A DNA stretch of 21,703 nt, taken from the IMG/VR virus record IMGVR_UViG_3300036835_000191, positions 1 through 21,703 of that record. One strand, written 5' to 3'. A model generated the notes under the pieces. The model had not been told where the DNA came from, ran no database searches, and worked only from the letters and a program-made list of their open reading frames with translations. This DNA is from a virus. Below, piece after piece: positions 12,739 to 19,844 of this stretch; the stretch's first letter is position 1; each line of letters opens with the position of its first letter. The position numbers and the translations under genes were made by a program.

Positions 12739-12988
12739 CACCCACGGCATCGTCGCCCTGATCCTGTCGGTCGGTGTCGTCGCCGTGGTCATCATCCTGG
12801 CCATCGAGACCGTGCTGCACTCCGGTGCCATCAGCGAGTCCGAGGCGACAGTCCTGTCCACGCTGGTCGGCGCAATCGCCGGCATCCTGGGGTCATACAT
12901 CGGGGTCTCAGCACGCACACGACAGACCAACGGCGACAGCACGGGGGTGGACGACGCTGGCGGCGACAACGGGGGAGTAGATGACTGA
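12728..12988 (+). CDS. Small two-span membrane protein, holin candidate
   Basis: 86 residues from ATG 12728. Transmembrane segments at ~7-30 (IVALILSVGVVAVVIILAIE) and ~41-61 (TVLSTLVGAIAGILGSYIGV) are followed by a hydrophilic, Gly/Asp-rich tail of ~25 residues. This matches actinophage holins with two membrane spans and a polar tail. Being paired with the 62-residue membrane protein suggests holin plus antiholin or two-component holin. The endolysin is far away at 5044, so lysis genes are split. Confidence 0.68.
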   Translation: MTTDTHGIVALILSVGVVAVVIILAIETVLHSGAISESEATVLSTLVGAIAGILGSYIGVSARTRQTNGDSTGVDDAGGDNGGVDD

Positions 12989-13166
12989 ACGGACGGCACC
13001 GGGGGTGGCGCGCGGTGGCGGGGGGTTCCGCGCCGGCGGGGGAATTTCGCGTAGGACGGTCGATTTTTTCGCGGGCGGCGAAACGGTTGGTTGACTTCTC
13101 GGACAGTATTCCCCCCTCAGCCGCCCGTTTCGGCCCGATACCGCCATCAACCACCCTGAGTGCTCG
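12989..13166. other. Non-coding gap before terminase genes (packaging site candidate)
   Basis: 178 bases with strong strand asymmetry: a G-rich left side including a G6 run (13020-13025) and a C6 run (13111-13116). Two interlocking 8-base inverted pairs occur: GGGGGAAT (13038-13045) with 13108-13115, and CGAAACGG (13079-13086) with 13125-13132. A T6 run (13064-13069) lies between them. The position between the HNH/lysis genes and the small terminase is the usual place for cos or pac. A 37-codon frame (12981-13094) in this gap does not look like a protein. Confidence 0.5.
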
Positions 13167-13526
13167 ATGACCGATCCCGATCAGCCCGAACTGTTCCCGA
13201 GCGCTAACCCGAGCAAGCGCCGTGGGCGTCCCCCGATCGGTGTCGCCTCCGAGCGGCATCGGCCGGGCCGGGTCGAACGGGCACTCATGCCCGAGCTAAA
13301 AGACAGCGCCCTGCCCTACGCCGCCAAAGTCCACCTACGGGCCGCCGCCGGGTTCGTAGACCTCGCTGAGGCCGCCGAGGACGTCGCCACCGGAACCAAA
13401 GCGGTGATTGCCTACTTACAGCTCCGGCAAAGCTACGGGCTGGCCGGCGCCGCCACCGCGCCACTAGACCCCTTCGCCGCGTTCGTCGCCGGCATGGCGA
13501 CCGCCAGCCCCGACCGGCCGTCCTAA
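13167..13526 (+). CDS. terS: Terminase small subunit (DNA recognition)
   Basis: 119 residues. An N-terminal basic RRGRPP segment (18-23), resembling an AT-hook, is followed by helices (ALMPELKDSALPYAAKVHLR and DLAEAAEDVATGTKAVIAYL) of the sort that form the small-terminase oligomer. It binds the packaging site and hands DNA to the large subunit. The call rests on size, basic-helical make-up and place directly before the large terminase. There is no clear ribosome binding site. Confidence 0.7.
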   Translation: MTDPDQPELFPSANPSKRRGRPPIGVASERHRPGRVERALMPELKDSALPYAAKVHLRAAAGFVDLAEAAEDVATGTKAVIAYLQLRQSYGLAGAATAPLDPFAAFVAGMATASPDRPS

Positions 13527-13545
13527 CCGCCTTCTACACTCCGCC

Positions 13546-13800
13546 ATCCCCGACGACCAACTCGCGTTCGATCTGTCCCAGCCACCCGAACCCGAACCAG
13601 GGGACTGGAGACAGTGCGGCAATCCGAGCTGCCCGCGGGACGGCGCGCCATATAACCGCGCCGAAGGCGGCGGCACTCGGTACTGCTCTCCGGAGTGCCG
13701 AAACGAACGATCAGACCGCCGCCGTGCGAAACTCTCCGACGAGAGACGCCAAGCGTTCCACGTTTTCATTGGCCGGTTTGATGGGTTCGATCTGACACCG
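13546..13800 (+). other. Open in-frame zinc-finger extension upstream of the large terminase ATG
   Basis: The terminase frame is open leftward from ATG 13801 to a TAG at 13465 and reads a protein-like sequence with a CX4C-X17-CX3C zinc motif (CGNPSCPRDG ... RYCSPECRNE) and a basic helix (RRRAKLSDERRQAFHVF). No ATG, GTG or TTG is in this frame; ATC 13546 and CTG 13573 are the only near-starts. TACACT at 13535-13540 matches the -10 used by the leaderless gene at 8812. This may be a non-standard start, a frameshift product from the small terminase, or a decayed zinc-finger gene. Confidence 0.55.
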
Positions 13801-15240
13801 ATGGCCTGGCCTGAGATGCCACCACCCGCCTACGCCACGGCCCGCACCCCGGGCCGCCCGAGTTTCGGGCCGGCCGTGGTCGCCATGTCCGACGAGCTCG
13901 GATGGCCGCTCATGCCCTGGCAAAAGGTCGTCGCCGACATTGCCAACGAGATCGACCCGACCACCGGCCTGTTCGCCTACTCCACCGTGGTCATCACCGT
14001 CCCCCGCCAGTCCGGCAAGACCACCTTGACAGGCGCCAACGCCCAGCATCGCACCCTGTACCGGCCCCGCCAGCGAGTTTGGTACACCGCGCAGACCCGG
14101 GAGATCGCCCGCGACTGGCTACTCAACGAGCACGTACCCGGCCTTGAAACCTCCGTACTGAAACCGTACGCCAAGGTCCGCCGAGCCCAGGGCTCCGAAG
14201 GGATCACCTACCCCCACGGCAGCATGTTCCGGATCTTCGCCCCGCTGCCGGCCGCCCTCCACTCCAAACAGTCCGACCTCGTCATCGTCGACGAATGCTG
14301 GGCGCATGAGCTCGAGCGTGGCCGCCAGCTCGACCAGGCCATCGTCCCCACCCAGGCCACCCGCCCCGGCGCCCAGGTGTGGAAACTGTCCACCGCCGGC
14401 GACGAAACGTCCCTGTGGCTGTGGGAGCTCATACAGCGCGGCCGCGAAGCGGTCACCGAAGGCCGCCGCGACGGCATCGCCTACTTCGAATGGTCGTGCC
14501 CCGACGAGCTAGACCCCTGCTCGCCGTCCAGCTGGCCCGAATACCACCCGGCATACGGAATCAAAATCGGCGTGTCCCAAATGCGCGCCGCGTTGGATGA
14601 GCTCGGCCCAGCCGGATTCGCCCGCGCCTACGGCAACCGCTGGCCGGACGGCATGGGCGAAGCCGCCGCCCCCCGCATCCCGCCGGGTGCGTGGGCAGCC
14701 GCCCAAATCCCACCGATCCGAGAAGCCCCAAGCGGGATCCGTGTCGCCTTAGGATTCGACGCCCCAAGAGACCGAGCCACCGCCACCGTCGCCATCGCCT
14801 GGCACGACCACCGCGGCGACCGATGCGAACTCAGCGACGTCCGCCCCGGCACCGGCTGGCTGGCCGAACGGATCACCGACCTGGCTGCCCGCCGCCACCC
14901 CGTCGCGATCGGCTACCCCGCCGACACCCCGCTAGGCGACATCGCCGACCAGCTTGCCACCGCCGGCCTCCCCGTCCTCCCCATCCGCGGCCGCGACTGG
15001 CCCGCCGCCTGCGCGAGTTGGCTGGCCGCCATCACAGAACGCCGCATACTGTGCGGCGCTCACCCCGCTCTCGCCCGGGCCGCCGAAGTCGCCCCCGGCC
15101 GCGACTCCGGCGACGGCGGCTGGACCTGGTATCGCCGCGGCGCCATCGCGTCGATCGCCCCCGTCATCGCCTGCACCGCCGCCACCTGGGCGCTCGCCCA
15201 CCCCGCCGGCGCCGAACCCGCCGCCTGGACCGCGTTCTAG
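13801..15240 (+). CDS. terL: Terminase large subunit
   Basis: 479 residues from ATG 13801. It is the ATPase-nuclease motor that pumps DNA into the prohead and cuts it. Walker A is VPRQSGKTT (67-75), Walker B is DLVIVDE (159-165) with the catalytic Glu165. The nuclease part begins with the LGFDAPRD strand (Asp320), the first metal ligand of the RNase H-like fold; later acidic ligands are harder to place. Length is normal for HK97-like siphoviruses even without the zinc-finger extension described upstream. It precedes the portal with one unusual gene in between. Confidence 0.93.
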   Translation: MAWPEMPPPAYATARTPGRPSFGPAVVAMSDELGWPLMPWQKVVADIANEIDPTTGLFAYSTVVITVPRQSGKTTLTGANAQHRTLYRPRQRVWYTAQTREIARDWLLNEHVPGLETSVLKPYAKVRRAQGSEGITYPHGSMFRIFAPLPAALHSKQSDLVIVDECWAHELERGRQLDQAIVPTQATRPGAQVWKLSTAGDETSLWLWELIQRGREAVTEGRRDGIAYFEWSCPDELDPCSPSSWPEYHPAYGIKIGVSQMRAALDELGPAGFARAYGNRWPDGMGEAAAPRIPPGAWAAAQIPPIREAPSGIRVALGFDAPRDRATATVAIAWHDHRGDRCELSDVRPGTGWLAERITDLAARRHPVAIGYPADTPLGDIADQLATAGLPVLPIRGRDWPAACASWLAAITERRILCGAHPALARAAEVAPGRDSGDGGWTWYRRGAIASIAPVIACTAATWALAHPAGAEPAAWTAF

Positions 15241-15257
15241 GTAAACGTTCTACGCCC

Positions 15258-15325
15258 AACCGACGCCCCTAGGGAGTCGGTTGGAGCGCTCCAACCGACG
15301 CCCAACCGACGCCCAACCGACGCCC
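15258..15325. repeat. 11-bp direct repeats with a perfect 24-bp palindrome
   Basis: AACCGACGCCC occurs at 15258, 15293, 15304 and 15315, the last three in tandem with 11-base period. An inverted copy of its core (GTCGGTTGG, 15276-15284) creates a perfect 24-bp palindrome at 15276-15299 and an alternative 9-bp stem with 15256-15264. It begins 17 bases after the terminase stop. It could terminate transcription, bind an initiator, or both. Confidence 0.75.
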
Positions 15326-15778
15326 GGTGAGCGTGAGAAACGTCGCGCGTTAAGGGATAGGGATAGGGATAGGGAAAAACAACCCCCCTTAATCCCCCCG
15401 CGCGCGCCCGAACGGGTCCAAGTCGAGCTCCTGCCAGCGCCGGCGCCTAACGGCGCCAAGCCAGTCAAGGCGACGGTGGAGGCTTCCGGCTTCGGAGACT
15501 TCTGGGTCGCCTACCCGCGCAAGGTAGCTCGAGCCCGGGCCGAGGCCGCCTACCGCCAGGCTGTCCGCCGCGACGGCACCGACCTGATCGCGGGCGGTCT
15601 GGCCGTCTGGTGCGCCTTCTGGTCCAGCGAGCGCACCGAAGAGAAGTTCATCCCGCACCCGACCACGTTCCTGCACCAGGCCCGCTATCTGGACGGGCCT
15701 CCGGCGGCCCGGTCGCCCGAGCCGAAAGGCTTCGCGGGGCTGCGCGCCTACATGGACCACCAAGGCGACCACTCGTGA
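15281..15778 (+). CDS. Replication-protein C-terminal domain (FWxxYPRK type), displaced
   Basis: Up to 165 residues from TTG 15281; GTG near 15475 is another possible start. The first ~65 residues are low in complexity and partly encoded by DNA repeats. Residues ~69-140 match the C-terminal domain of many phage replication and DnaD-like proteins: FGDFWVAYPRKVARARAEAA, then DLIAGGLAVW, then the FIPHPTTFLHQARYLDG end. In most phages this domain follows a winged helix in one protein, and the gene lies in the early region. Here it stands alone between terminase and portal, while a winged-helix protein lies at 11209. The assignment comes from motif recognition; activity is unknown. Confidence 0.6.
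   Translation: MERSNRRPTDAQPTPGEREKRRALRDRDRDREKQPPLIPPRAPERVQVELLPAPAPNGAKPVKATVEASGFGDFWVAYPRKVARARAEAAYRQAVRRDGTDLIAGGLAVWCAFWSSERTEEKFIPHPTTFLHQARYLDGPPAARSPEPKGFAGLRAYMDHQGDHS
15353..15376 (+). repeat. AGGGAT hexamer tandem repeat
   Basis: Three copies of AGGGAT and a fourth AGGGAA follow each other exactly (15353-15376). In the putative replication gene they encode Arg-Asp three times, then Arg-Glu. They lie about 30 bases after the 11-bp repeats. Possibly a microsatellite-like expansion or part of an origin. Confidence 0.85.
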
Positions 15779-16251
15779 ACCGCGTCGAAGCGGCTCGCGT
15801 CGTCGCCGTGATCCAAGCCGCCTACCCGTCCACGTCGTGGCCGCTACGGTGGGAACTACAGTTAGCGCGTGCCACGCTGGCCCTGGTCGCGTCGACCCGA
15901 CGCGAGTTTGGGCGCGGGCGGACCGCAGGCGCTCGGCGCGATGGGTGGCGGCCTCGCGGGGATCACCGGCGACGTCCAGGGTGTCGCCGACATCGCCCGC
16001 CGCCAGTGGGAACAGTCGATGTTCGACGCCGGCTGGTGGGGGACAACGTGGGGTGCGTGGGCGCCGTTCGTGTCCGAATGGCAGGCCCGCGGCGTCCCCG
16101 CCCTCACCGCCTCCATGCGCCTCATCTCCGGCGTGGTCATGCAAATGCCGTTACGCCAAAAACGCGGCGACCTGGTGGTGGACCCGCCGGCGACGATCAT
16201 CCAGAACCCGGCGCCGGGCCCGAACCGCTGTCTCGCCGACTGGGTGGATGA
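15775..16251 (+). CDS. Small ORF after the replication-like gene, overlapped by portal (remnant?)
   Basis: GTG 15775 overlaps the preceding stop by GTGA. The first ~45 residues (MNRVEAARVVAVIQAAYPST and a following helix) look like the start of helicase-loader type proteins (G39P-like: a helix ending in AAYP). After that the frame runs out of phase through the portal gene and becomes Arg/Pro-rich nonsense until 16251. It may be a remnant cut short by the portal, or a short real protein with an accidental extension. Low confidence. Confidence 0.35.
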   Translation: MNRVEAARVVAVIQAAYPSTSWPLRWELQLARATLALVASTRREFGRGRTAGARRDGWRPRGDHRRRPGCRRHRPPPVGTVDVRRRLVGDNVGCVGAVRVRMAGPRRPRPHRLHAPHLRRGHANAVTPKTRRPGGGPAGDDHPEPGAGPEPLSRRLGG

Positions 16252-17185
16252 GTACGTGTCCGACATCCTCCTCTACGGCAACTACGCCGCCCTGATCGGC
16301 CCCTTGGATTCGACCGGCTGGCCCGCCTACCTCATCCCCCTGGACATCACCACCGTCGCCGTGGCCCGCGACCCGAACACGTGGCAGCCGATCTACTCCG
16401 TCGAAGGCATCGACGAGTACGTCGCCGCCGACCGCATCTTCCACGTCGCCCTCGACAAGCGGTCGGGAGAGCTCGCCGGCCGCGGCGTGCTCCCCACGCT
16501 GGCCGGGCCGATCAACGCCGCCCTGGCCGCAGACTCCTACGCCGGCCGGTACTTCACCGAGTCCGGCGTCCCGTCAGGGGTGATCACTGACACCCGCCCG
16601 AACCTCACCCAACCGCAGGCCGACGAGCTCAAGACGAAGTGGATGCAGGCGGTGTCGGGCGCCCGGGTGCCGATCGTCGTCCCCGCCTCCACCACCTTCC
16701 AACCGCTGGCCTCCGACGCCGACAAGGCGCAGCTGGTCCAGGCCCGCCAATGGGACGCCCAGGTGATCGCCATGTGCTTCGGCGTCCCCCCGTTCCTGCT
16801 CGGTATCGAGTCGATGCGCCAGACCTACACCAACGCCGAAACCGAGTTCGGCCGCTTTCTCAGCACCACGATCCTTAGGATCGTCCGCCCCCTAGAGCAA
16901 CAGCTCTCCCTCCAATGCCTGCCCCGGGGGAACAACGCCGAGTTCTGGACCGGCGCCCTGCTCCGGGCCGACACCGCCACCCGCACCGCCTCGGCGGTCT
17001 CGCTCTACCAGGCCGGGATCATCGAGAAAGACGAGGCCCGGGCCCTCGCCGGGTTCACCGCCGAAACCGGCTCCACCGGGTTCACCCAGCCCGCCCCCGC
17101 CGCCCCCGCCACGATCCCCGACACCGCCGGGACCGGCACCGAGGACCAACAGCAGTCCGCCGACCTCCACCTCGTAGGGAGATAA
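15869..17185 (+). CDS. Portal protein (HK97 family)
   Basis: 438 residues from GTG 15869. It forms the dodecameric ring at the head vertex through which DNA passes. Family signs: VPALTASMRLISGVVMQMPL near the N-terminus, DEYVSDILLYGNYAALI, VAADRIFHVALDK, AADSYAGRYFTESGVPSGVI, FGVPPFLLGIESMRQTYTNA and RIVRPLEQQLSLQCLP, in the order usual for HK97-type portals. The C-terminal ~40 residues are Ala/Pro/Thr-rich and probably disordered. The start lies inside the open frame of the small upstream ORF. The stop TAA is 4 bases before the protease ATG. Confidence 0.93.
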   Translation: MPRWPWSRRPDASLGAGGPQALGAMGGGLAGITGDVQGVADIARRQWEQSMFDAGWWGTTWGAWAPFVSEWQARGVPALTASMRLISGVVMQMPLRQKRGDLVVDPPATIIQNPAPGPNRCLADWVDEYVSDILLYGNYAALIGPLDSTGWPAYLIPLDITTVAVARDPNTWQPIYSVEGIDEYVAADRIFHVALDKRSGELAGRGVLPTLAGPINAALAADSYAGRYFTESGVPSGVITDTRPNLTQPQADELKTKWMQAVSGARVPIVVPASTTFQPLASDADKAQLVQARQWDAQVIAMCFGVPPFLLGIESMRQTYTNAETEFGRFLSTTILRIVRPLEQQLSLQCLPRGNNAEFWTGALLRADTATRTASAVSLYQAGIIEKDEARALAGFTAETGSTGFTQPAPAAPATIPDTAGTGTEDQQQSADLHLVGR

Positions 17186-17189
17186 CCCA

Positions 17190-17840
17190 ATGGCGCCGAC
17201 GCTCACCCCCGTCACCCGCACCCTCACCCACGTGTACGGGCTTGAGCTCCGCCACGACACCGGCGACAGCGACAGCGACGGCCGGAACCTGGTCGGCCTC
17301 GCCGTCCCCTACGACGTCGAGCTCGACGTGTCCGACTTCTGGGACGACTACACCGAGGTATTCCGGAAGGGCGCGTTCGCCAAAACGATCGTCGACCGCC
17401 GCCGCCCCCTCCAGCTGCTCGTCTCCCACGACCGGCGCGGCCTGCCGATTGGCCAGGCCACCGAGCTCGCCGAGGCCGACGACGGCCTGCACGCCACCTT
17501 CCATCTGGAGAACACCAGCTTCGCTGACGACGTCCTCAGTCTCGTAAAATCCGGCGCCCTGTCCGGCCTGTCCATCGGGTTCGAGCCGATTACCCACCGG
17601 GTCACGCCCGGCCCCCAGCGCCAGCCCGCCTCGGCCCGCGACCTCCACGAACGGACCGAAGTGAAGCTTCACGAAGTGTCGATCTGCAACTTCCCCGCCT
17701 ACGAAGATGCCGGCGTCAGGCGTGTCTGCGACGCCCAGGGCCGCCACCCGTCCGTCGCCGCCCTCGCCGCGGAGCGGGCCCGTCTCCACGAGTTGCGCAC
17801 TGTCGCTGTGGACCGGTTCGGCCGGGTCGAACGCCGCTGA
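17190..17840 (+). CDS. Prohead protease (HK97 type, peptidase U35/S78)
   Basis: 216 residues. It processes the scaffold part of the capsid protein during head maturation. The signature elements are GLAVPYDV (36-43), EVFRKGAFAKTI, the catalytic His80 in LLVSHD, Ser128 in GALSGLSIGFEP and Glu162 in KLHEVSICNFPAYEDA. The ATG follows a GGGAG ribosome binding site. Length is typical. The stop overlaps the next start by TGATG. Confidence 0.92.
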   Translation: MAPTLTPVTRTLTHVYGLELRHDTGDSDSDGRNLVGLAVPYDVELDVSDFWDDYTEVFRKGAFAKTIVDRRRPLQLLVSHDRRGLPIGQATELAEADDGLHATFHLENTSFADDVLSLVKSGALSGLSIGFEPITHRVTPGPQRQPASARDLHERTEVKLHEVSICNFPAYEDAGVRRVCDAQGRHPSVAALAAERARLHELRTVAVDRFGRVERR

Positions 17841-18037
17841 TGCGACCCTGCCCGGTCGACCTGAACCCGCTCGGCCCCGGCGACATCTGCCCGGTCTGTA
17901 ACCATCGGGTGATCGCCCACGACATCGACCAGGTGTGCTCATCCTGTGAGGTGCGCGAGGCCGGCGGCCTCACCGGCTGGTGGTCCACCGGCCCGGATCC
18001 GCCGTCATCCGCGGACCCGCCGATCTCGACCCGCTAA
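17840..18037 (+). CDS. Small zinc-ribbon protein between protease and capsid
   Basis: 65 residues from ATG 17840 (the A is shared with the protease stop). Cys pairs CPVC (17-20) and CSSC (33-36), with HRV and HD between, make a compact zinc ribbon. The C-terminal 25 residues are Pro/Ser-rich. A zinc-ribbon gene inside the head module is not standard; it may be a host-takeover or accessory protein expressed late, or a moron. Function unknown. Confidence 0.65.
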   Translation: MRPCPVDLNPLGPGDICPVCNHRVIAHDIDQVCSSCEVREAGGLTGWWSTGPDPPSSADPPISTR

Positions 18038-18128
18038 CATCCGCGAGCACATAGCACGGGCCGACCGCCAGCCGGGCCACCCACCCCCGATCGGGTAGGA
18101 GAGGACACCACTGGGAGCGAGAGCCACC

Positions 18129-18160
18129 CGTGAGGGCGAAGGTGAAGTCACTCCCTCACG
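18129..18160 (+). promoter_or_regulatory. mRNA hairpin in the capsid gene leader
   Basis: CGTGAGGG (18129-18136) pairs perfectly with CCCTCACG (18153-18160) around a 16-base loop; a further short GTGA/TCAC pair lies in the loop. It ends directly before the AAAGGA ribosome binding site of the capsid gene. It may protect or process the capsid mRNA, or regulate its translation. The rest of the 136-base gap (18038-18173) shows no gene. Confidence 0.5.
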
Positions 18161-18173
18161 AAAGGATCTCCGC

Positions 18174-19475
18174 GTGCCCATCACTCTCGTGGACGTGCTC
18201 AGACAGTCGATAGACGAGCTCCACGGCCGCATGAACGCGATCGAGGCCGGCGCCGTCGCCGACCAGCGCGACACCCTCACAGACATGGAACAGACAACCT
18301 GGGACGAGCTGCGGGCCGAGGCCGAAGCCAAAACCGGCCGGCTCGAGCTGCTCGTGGAACGGGCCGAGCTGGACGCCCACGCCGGCCAGCTGATGGGCCG
18401 GACGTCGCGCAGCGACCGCCCGGAACCGGGCGAAGCGCTCGCCGCCGCTACCAGCCCGTTCCCGTACCACACCCCGGGCGAATACGTCCAGGGTTATATG
18501 CGTTCCAAAAGAGGCGACGCGGCCGAGGCCGCTCGCTTCCAGCGGGCCCTCGCCGATGTCACCACCGCCCAAACCCCCGGGCTGGTACCGCCGCAGGTGA
18601 CCGGCGACGTGCTCGGCCAGTGGATGGCCCGCCGCCCCTCGGTGGACGCTATGTCGCATCCGACGCTCCCGCCGGTGGGGATGGAGGTGCAGCGGCCGCA
18701 CATCACCCAGCACACCGAGGTGGCCGAGCACACCGAGAAGCAGCCGATCGCCTCCCAGGCCTTCGAGCTCGACCTGCTCAAGATCCCGTTGAGCTCGTGG
18801 GCGGGCGGTGTGGACGTCTCCTGGGAACTCGCCAACCGCTCCTCGCCGGGCGCCTTGGACATCATCTTCCAGGACCTCGTCGCGGTGTACGCCCGCCGCT
18901 CCAACACGAACGCCTGGGCCAGTGTGGCCGCGCAGGTCACCCAGTCGGTGGCGTGGGACGGCACCGCCGGCGGGTTCGCGTCGGCGCTCGCGCAGGCCGC
19001 GATCGAAGTGGCGCAGAACTCGACTGACAACCAGTTCCCGAACACGGTGTGGATGGGGCTCACCACCTACGGGATGCTCGCCAGCCTGGTGGATGGCAAC
19101 GGCCGCCCGCTGTTTCCGTTCCTCGGCCCCACGAACGCCTACGGGACCGCGGACCTCAGCGGCGCCATCTCCACCCTCGGCGGCCTGCGCGCCGTCGTGG
19201 ACCCCAACATCCCGCCCGACACGTTCGTGGTCGGCGACGCCGACGCTGTCGAGTTCTACGAGACGCCCGGCGCCCCCGTCCAGCTCAGCGTGATCGACGT
19301 GGGGGTGGCCGGCTACAACATCGGCGTCATCGGCCTGTGGGCCGCGGCCGCAACCGACCCGAAGTCGTTTGTCACCATCACCTACACCGCGCCCGCCCCG
19401 GGCAACGGCAACGGCGCTAGCGGCACCTCCGCTAGCTCCGGTGGTGGTGGCGCCGCGGGAAGGTCGGCGAAGTAG
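18174..19475 (+). CDS. Major capsid protein (HK97 fold)
   Basis: 433 residues from GTG 18174, with AAAGGA 8-9 bases upstream. The first ~80 residues are a charged helix (QSIDELHGRMNAIEAG, DELRAEAEAKTGRLELLVER) acting as the delta/scaffold domain removed by the protease encoded upstream. From ~105 on come HK97-fold landmarks: GLVPPQVTGDVLGQW, the E-loop and axial-domain segments (IASQAFELDLLKIPLSSWAG, VDVSWELANRSSPGALDIIF), NTVWMGLTTYGMLASLVDGN and GLRAVVDPNIPPDTFVVGDA. A Gly/Ala/Ser-rich tail ends the protein. Longest intergenic leader of the head module, consistent with its high expression. Confidence 0.93.
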   Translation: MPITLVDVLRQSIDELHGRMNAIEAGAVADQRDTLTDMEQTTWDELRAEAEAKTGRLELLVERAELDAHAGQLMGRTSRSDRPEPGEALAAATSPFPYHTPGEYVQGYMRSKRGDAAEAARFQRALADVTTAQTPGLVPPQVTGDVLGQWMARRPSVDAMSHPTLPPVGMEVQRPHITQHTEVAEHTEKQPIASQAFELDLLKIPLSSWAGGVDVSWELANRSSPGALDIIFQDLVAVYARRSNTNAWASVAAQVTQSVAWDGTAGGFASALAQAAIEVAQNSTDNQFPNTVWMGLTTYGMLASLVDGNGRPLFPFLGPTNAYGTADLSGAISTLGGLRAVVDPNIPPDTFVVGDADAVEFYETPGAPVQLSVIDVGVAGYNIGVIGLWAAAATDPKSFVTITYTAPAPGNGNGASGTSASSGGGGAAGRSAK

Positions 19476-19844
19476 ATGAGCGACGGGGGCGCGTGGCCGG
19501 ACGGTTCGTGGTTGACCGCCGACGCCTATAAGGCGTGGGCCCGGATCGGCACCGCGGACACGACCGACGACGCCGCCATTCAAGAGGCTGTCGCCGCCGC
19601 CGCCGAAGCCCTCGAGCTGCGCGCCCCCGTCGCCTTCACCACCGACCCCGACACCGGCACCCCGCTGCCGGTACCCAACATGATCCACCAGGCCGGCCTT
19701 CTGCTCACCAACCGGCTGATGGCCCGCCGCAACTCGCCTGATGGTGTGGTCGGCGTCTCCGACATGGGGACGGCCACGATCCTGTCCTATGACGCCGACA
19801 TCACCCAGCTCGTCTCCCCGTGGACCGAAATGGTGATCGCGTGA
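19476..19844 (+). CDS. Head-tail connector (gp6-like)
   Basis: 122 residues, starting one base after the capsid stop. A helical N-terminal part (LTADAYKAWARIG, DAAIQEAVAAAAEALELRAP) and then PNMIHQAGLLLTNRLMARRN SPDGVVG follow the pattern of phage gp6/QLRG-type adaptors. It should form the first ring below the portal and gate the DNA channel. The stop overlaps the next GTG. Confidence 0.82.
   Translation: MSDGGAWPDGSWLTADAYKAWARIGTADTTDDAAIQEAVAAAAEALELRAPVAFTTDPDTGTPLPVPNMIHQAGLLLTNRLMARRNSPDGVVGVSDMGTATILSYDADITQLVSPWTEMVIA

Noticed and set aside
12981-13094. 37-codon frame after the holin candidates
   Set aside because: Gly/Arg-rich start with no hydrophobic core, in an asymmetric non-coding region; more likely incidental.
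14691-15272. 193-codon + strand frame inside the large terminase gene
   Set aside because: Out-of-phase Arg/Pro/His shadow of the nuclease part of the terminase.
15353-15376. Telomere-like repeat array suggesting linear ends
   Set aside because: Only four hexamers, inside a reading frame, and the genome closes as a circle in the tape measure gene.
18156-19688. 510-codon - strand frame
   Set aside because: Antisense to the major capsid gene; Gly/Arg/His-rich composition typical of a shadow.
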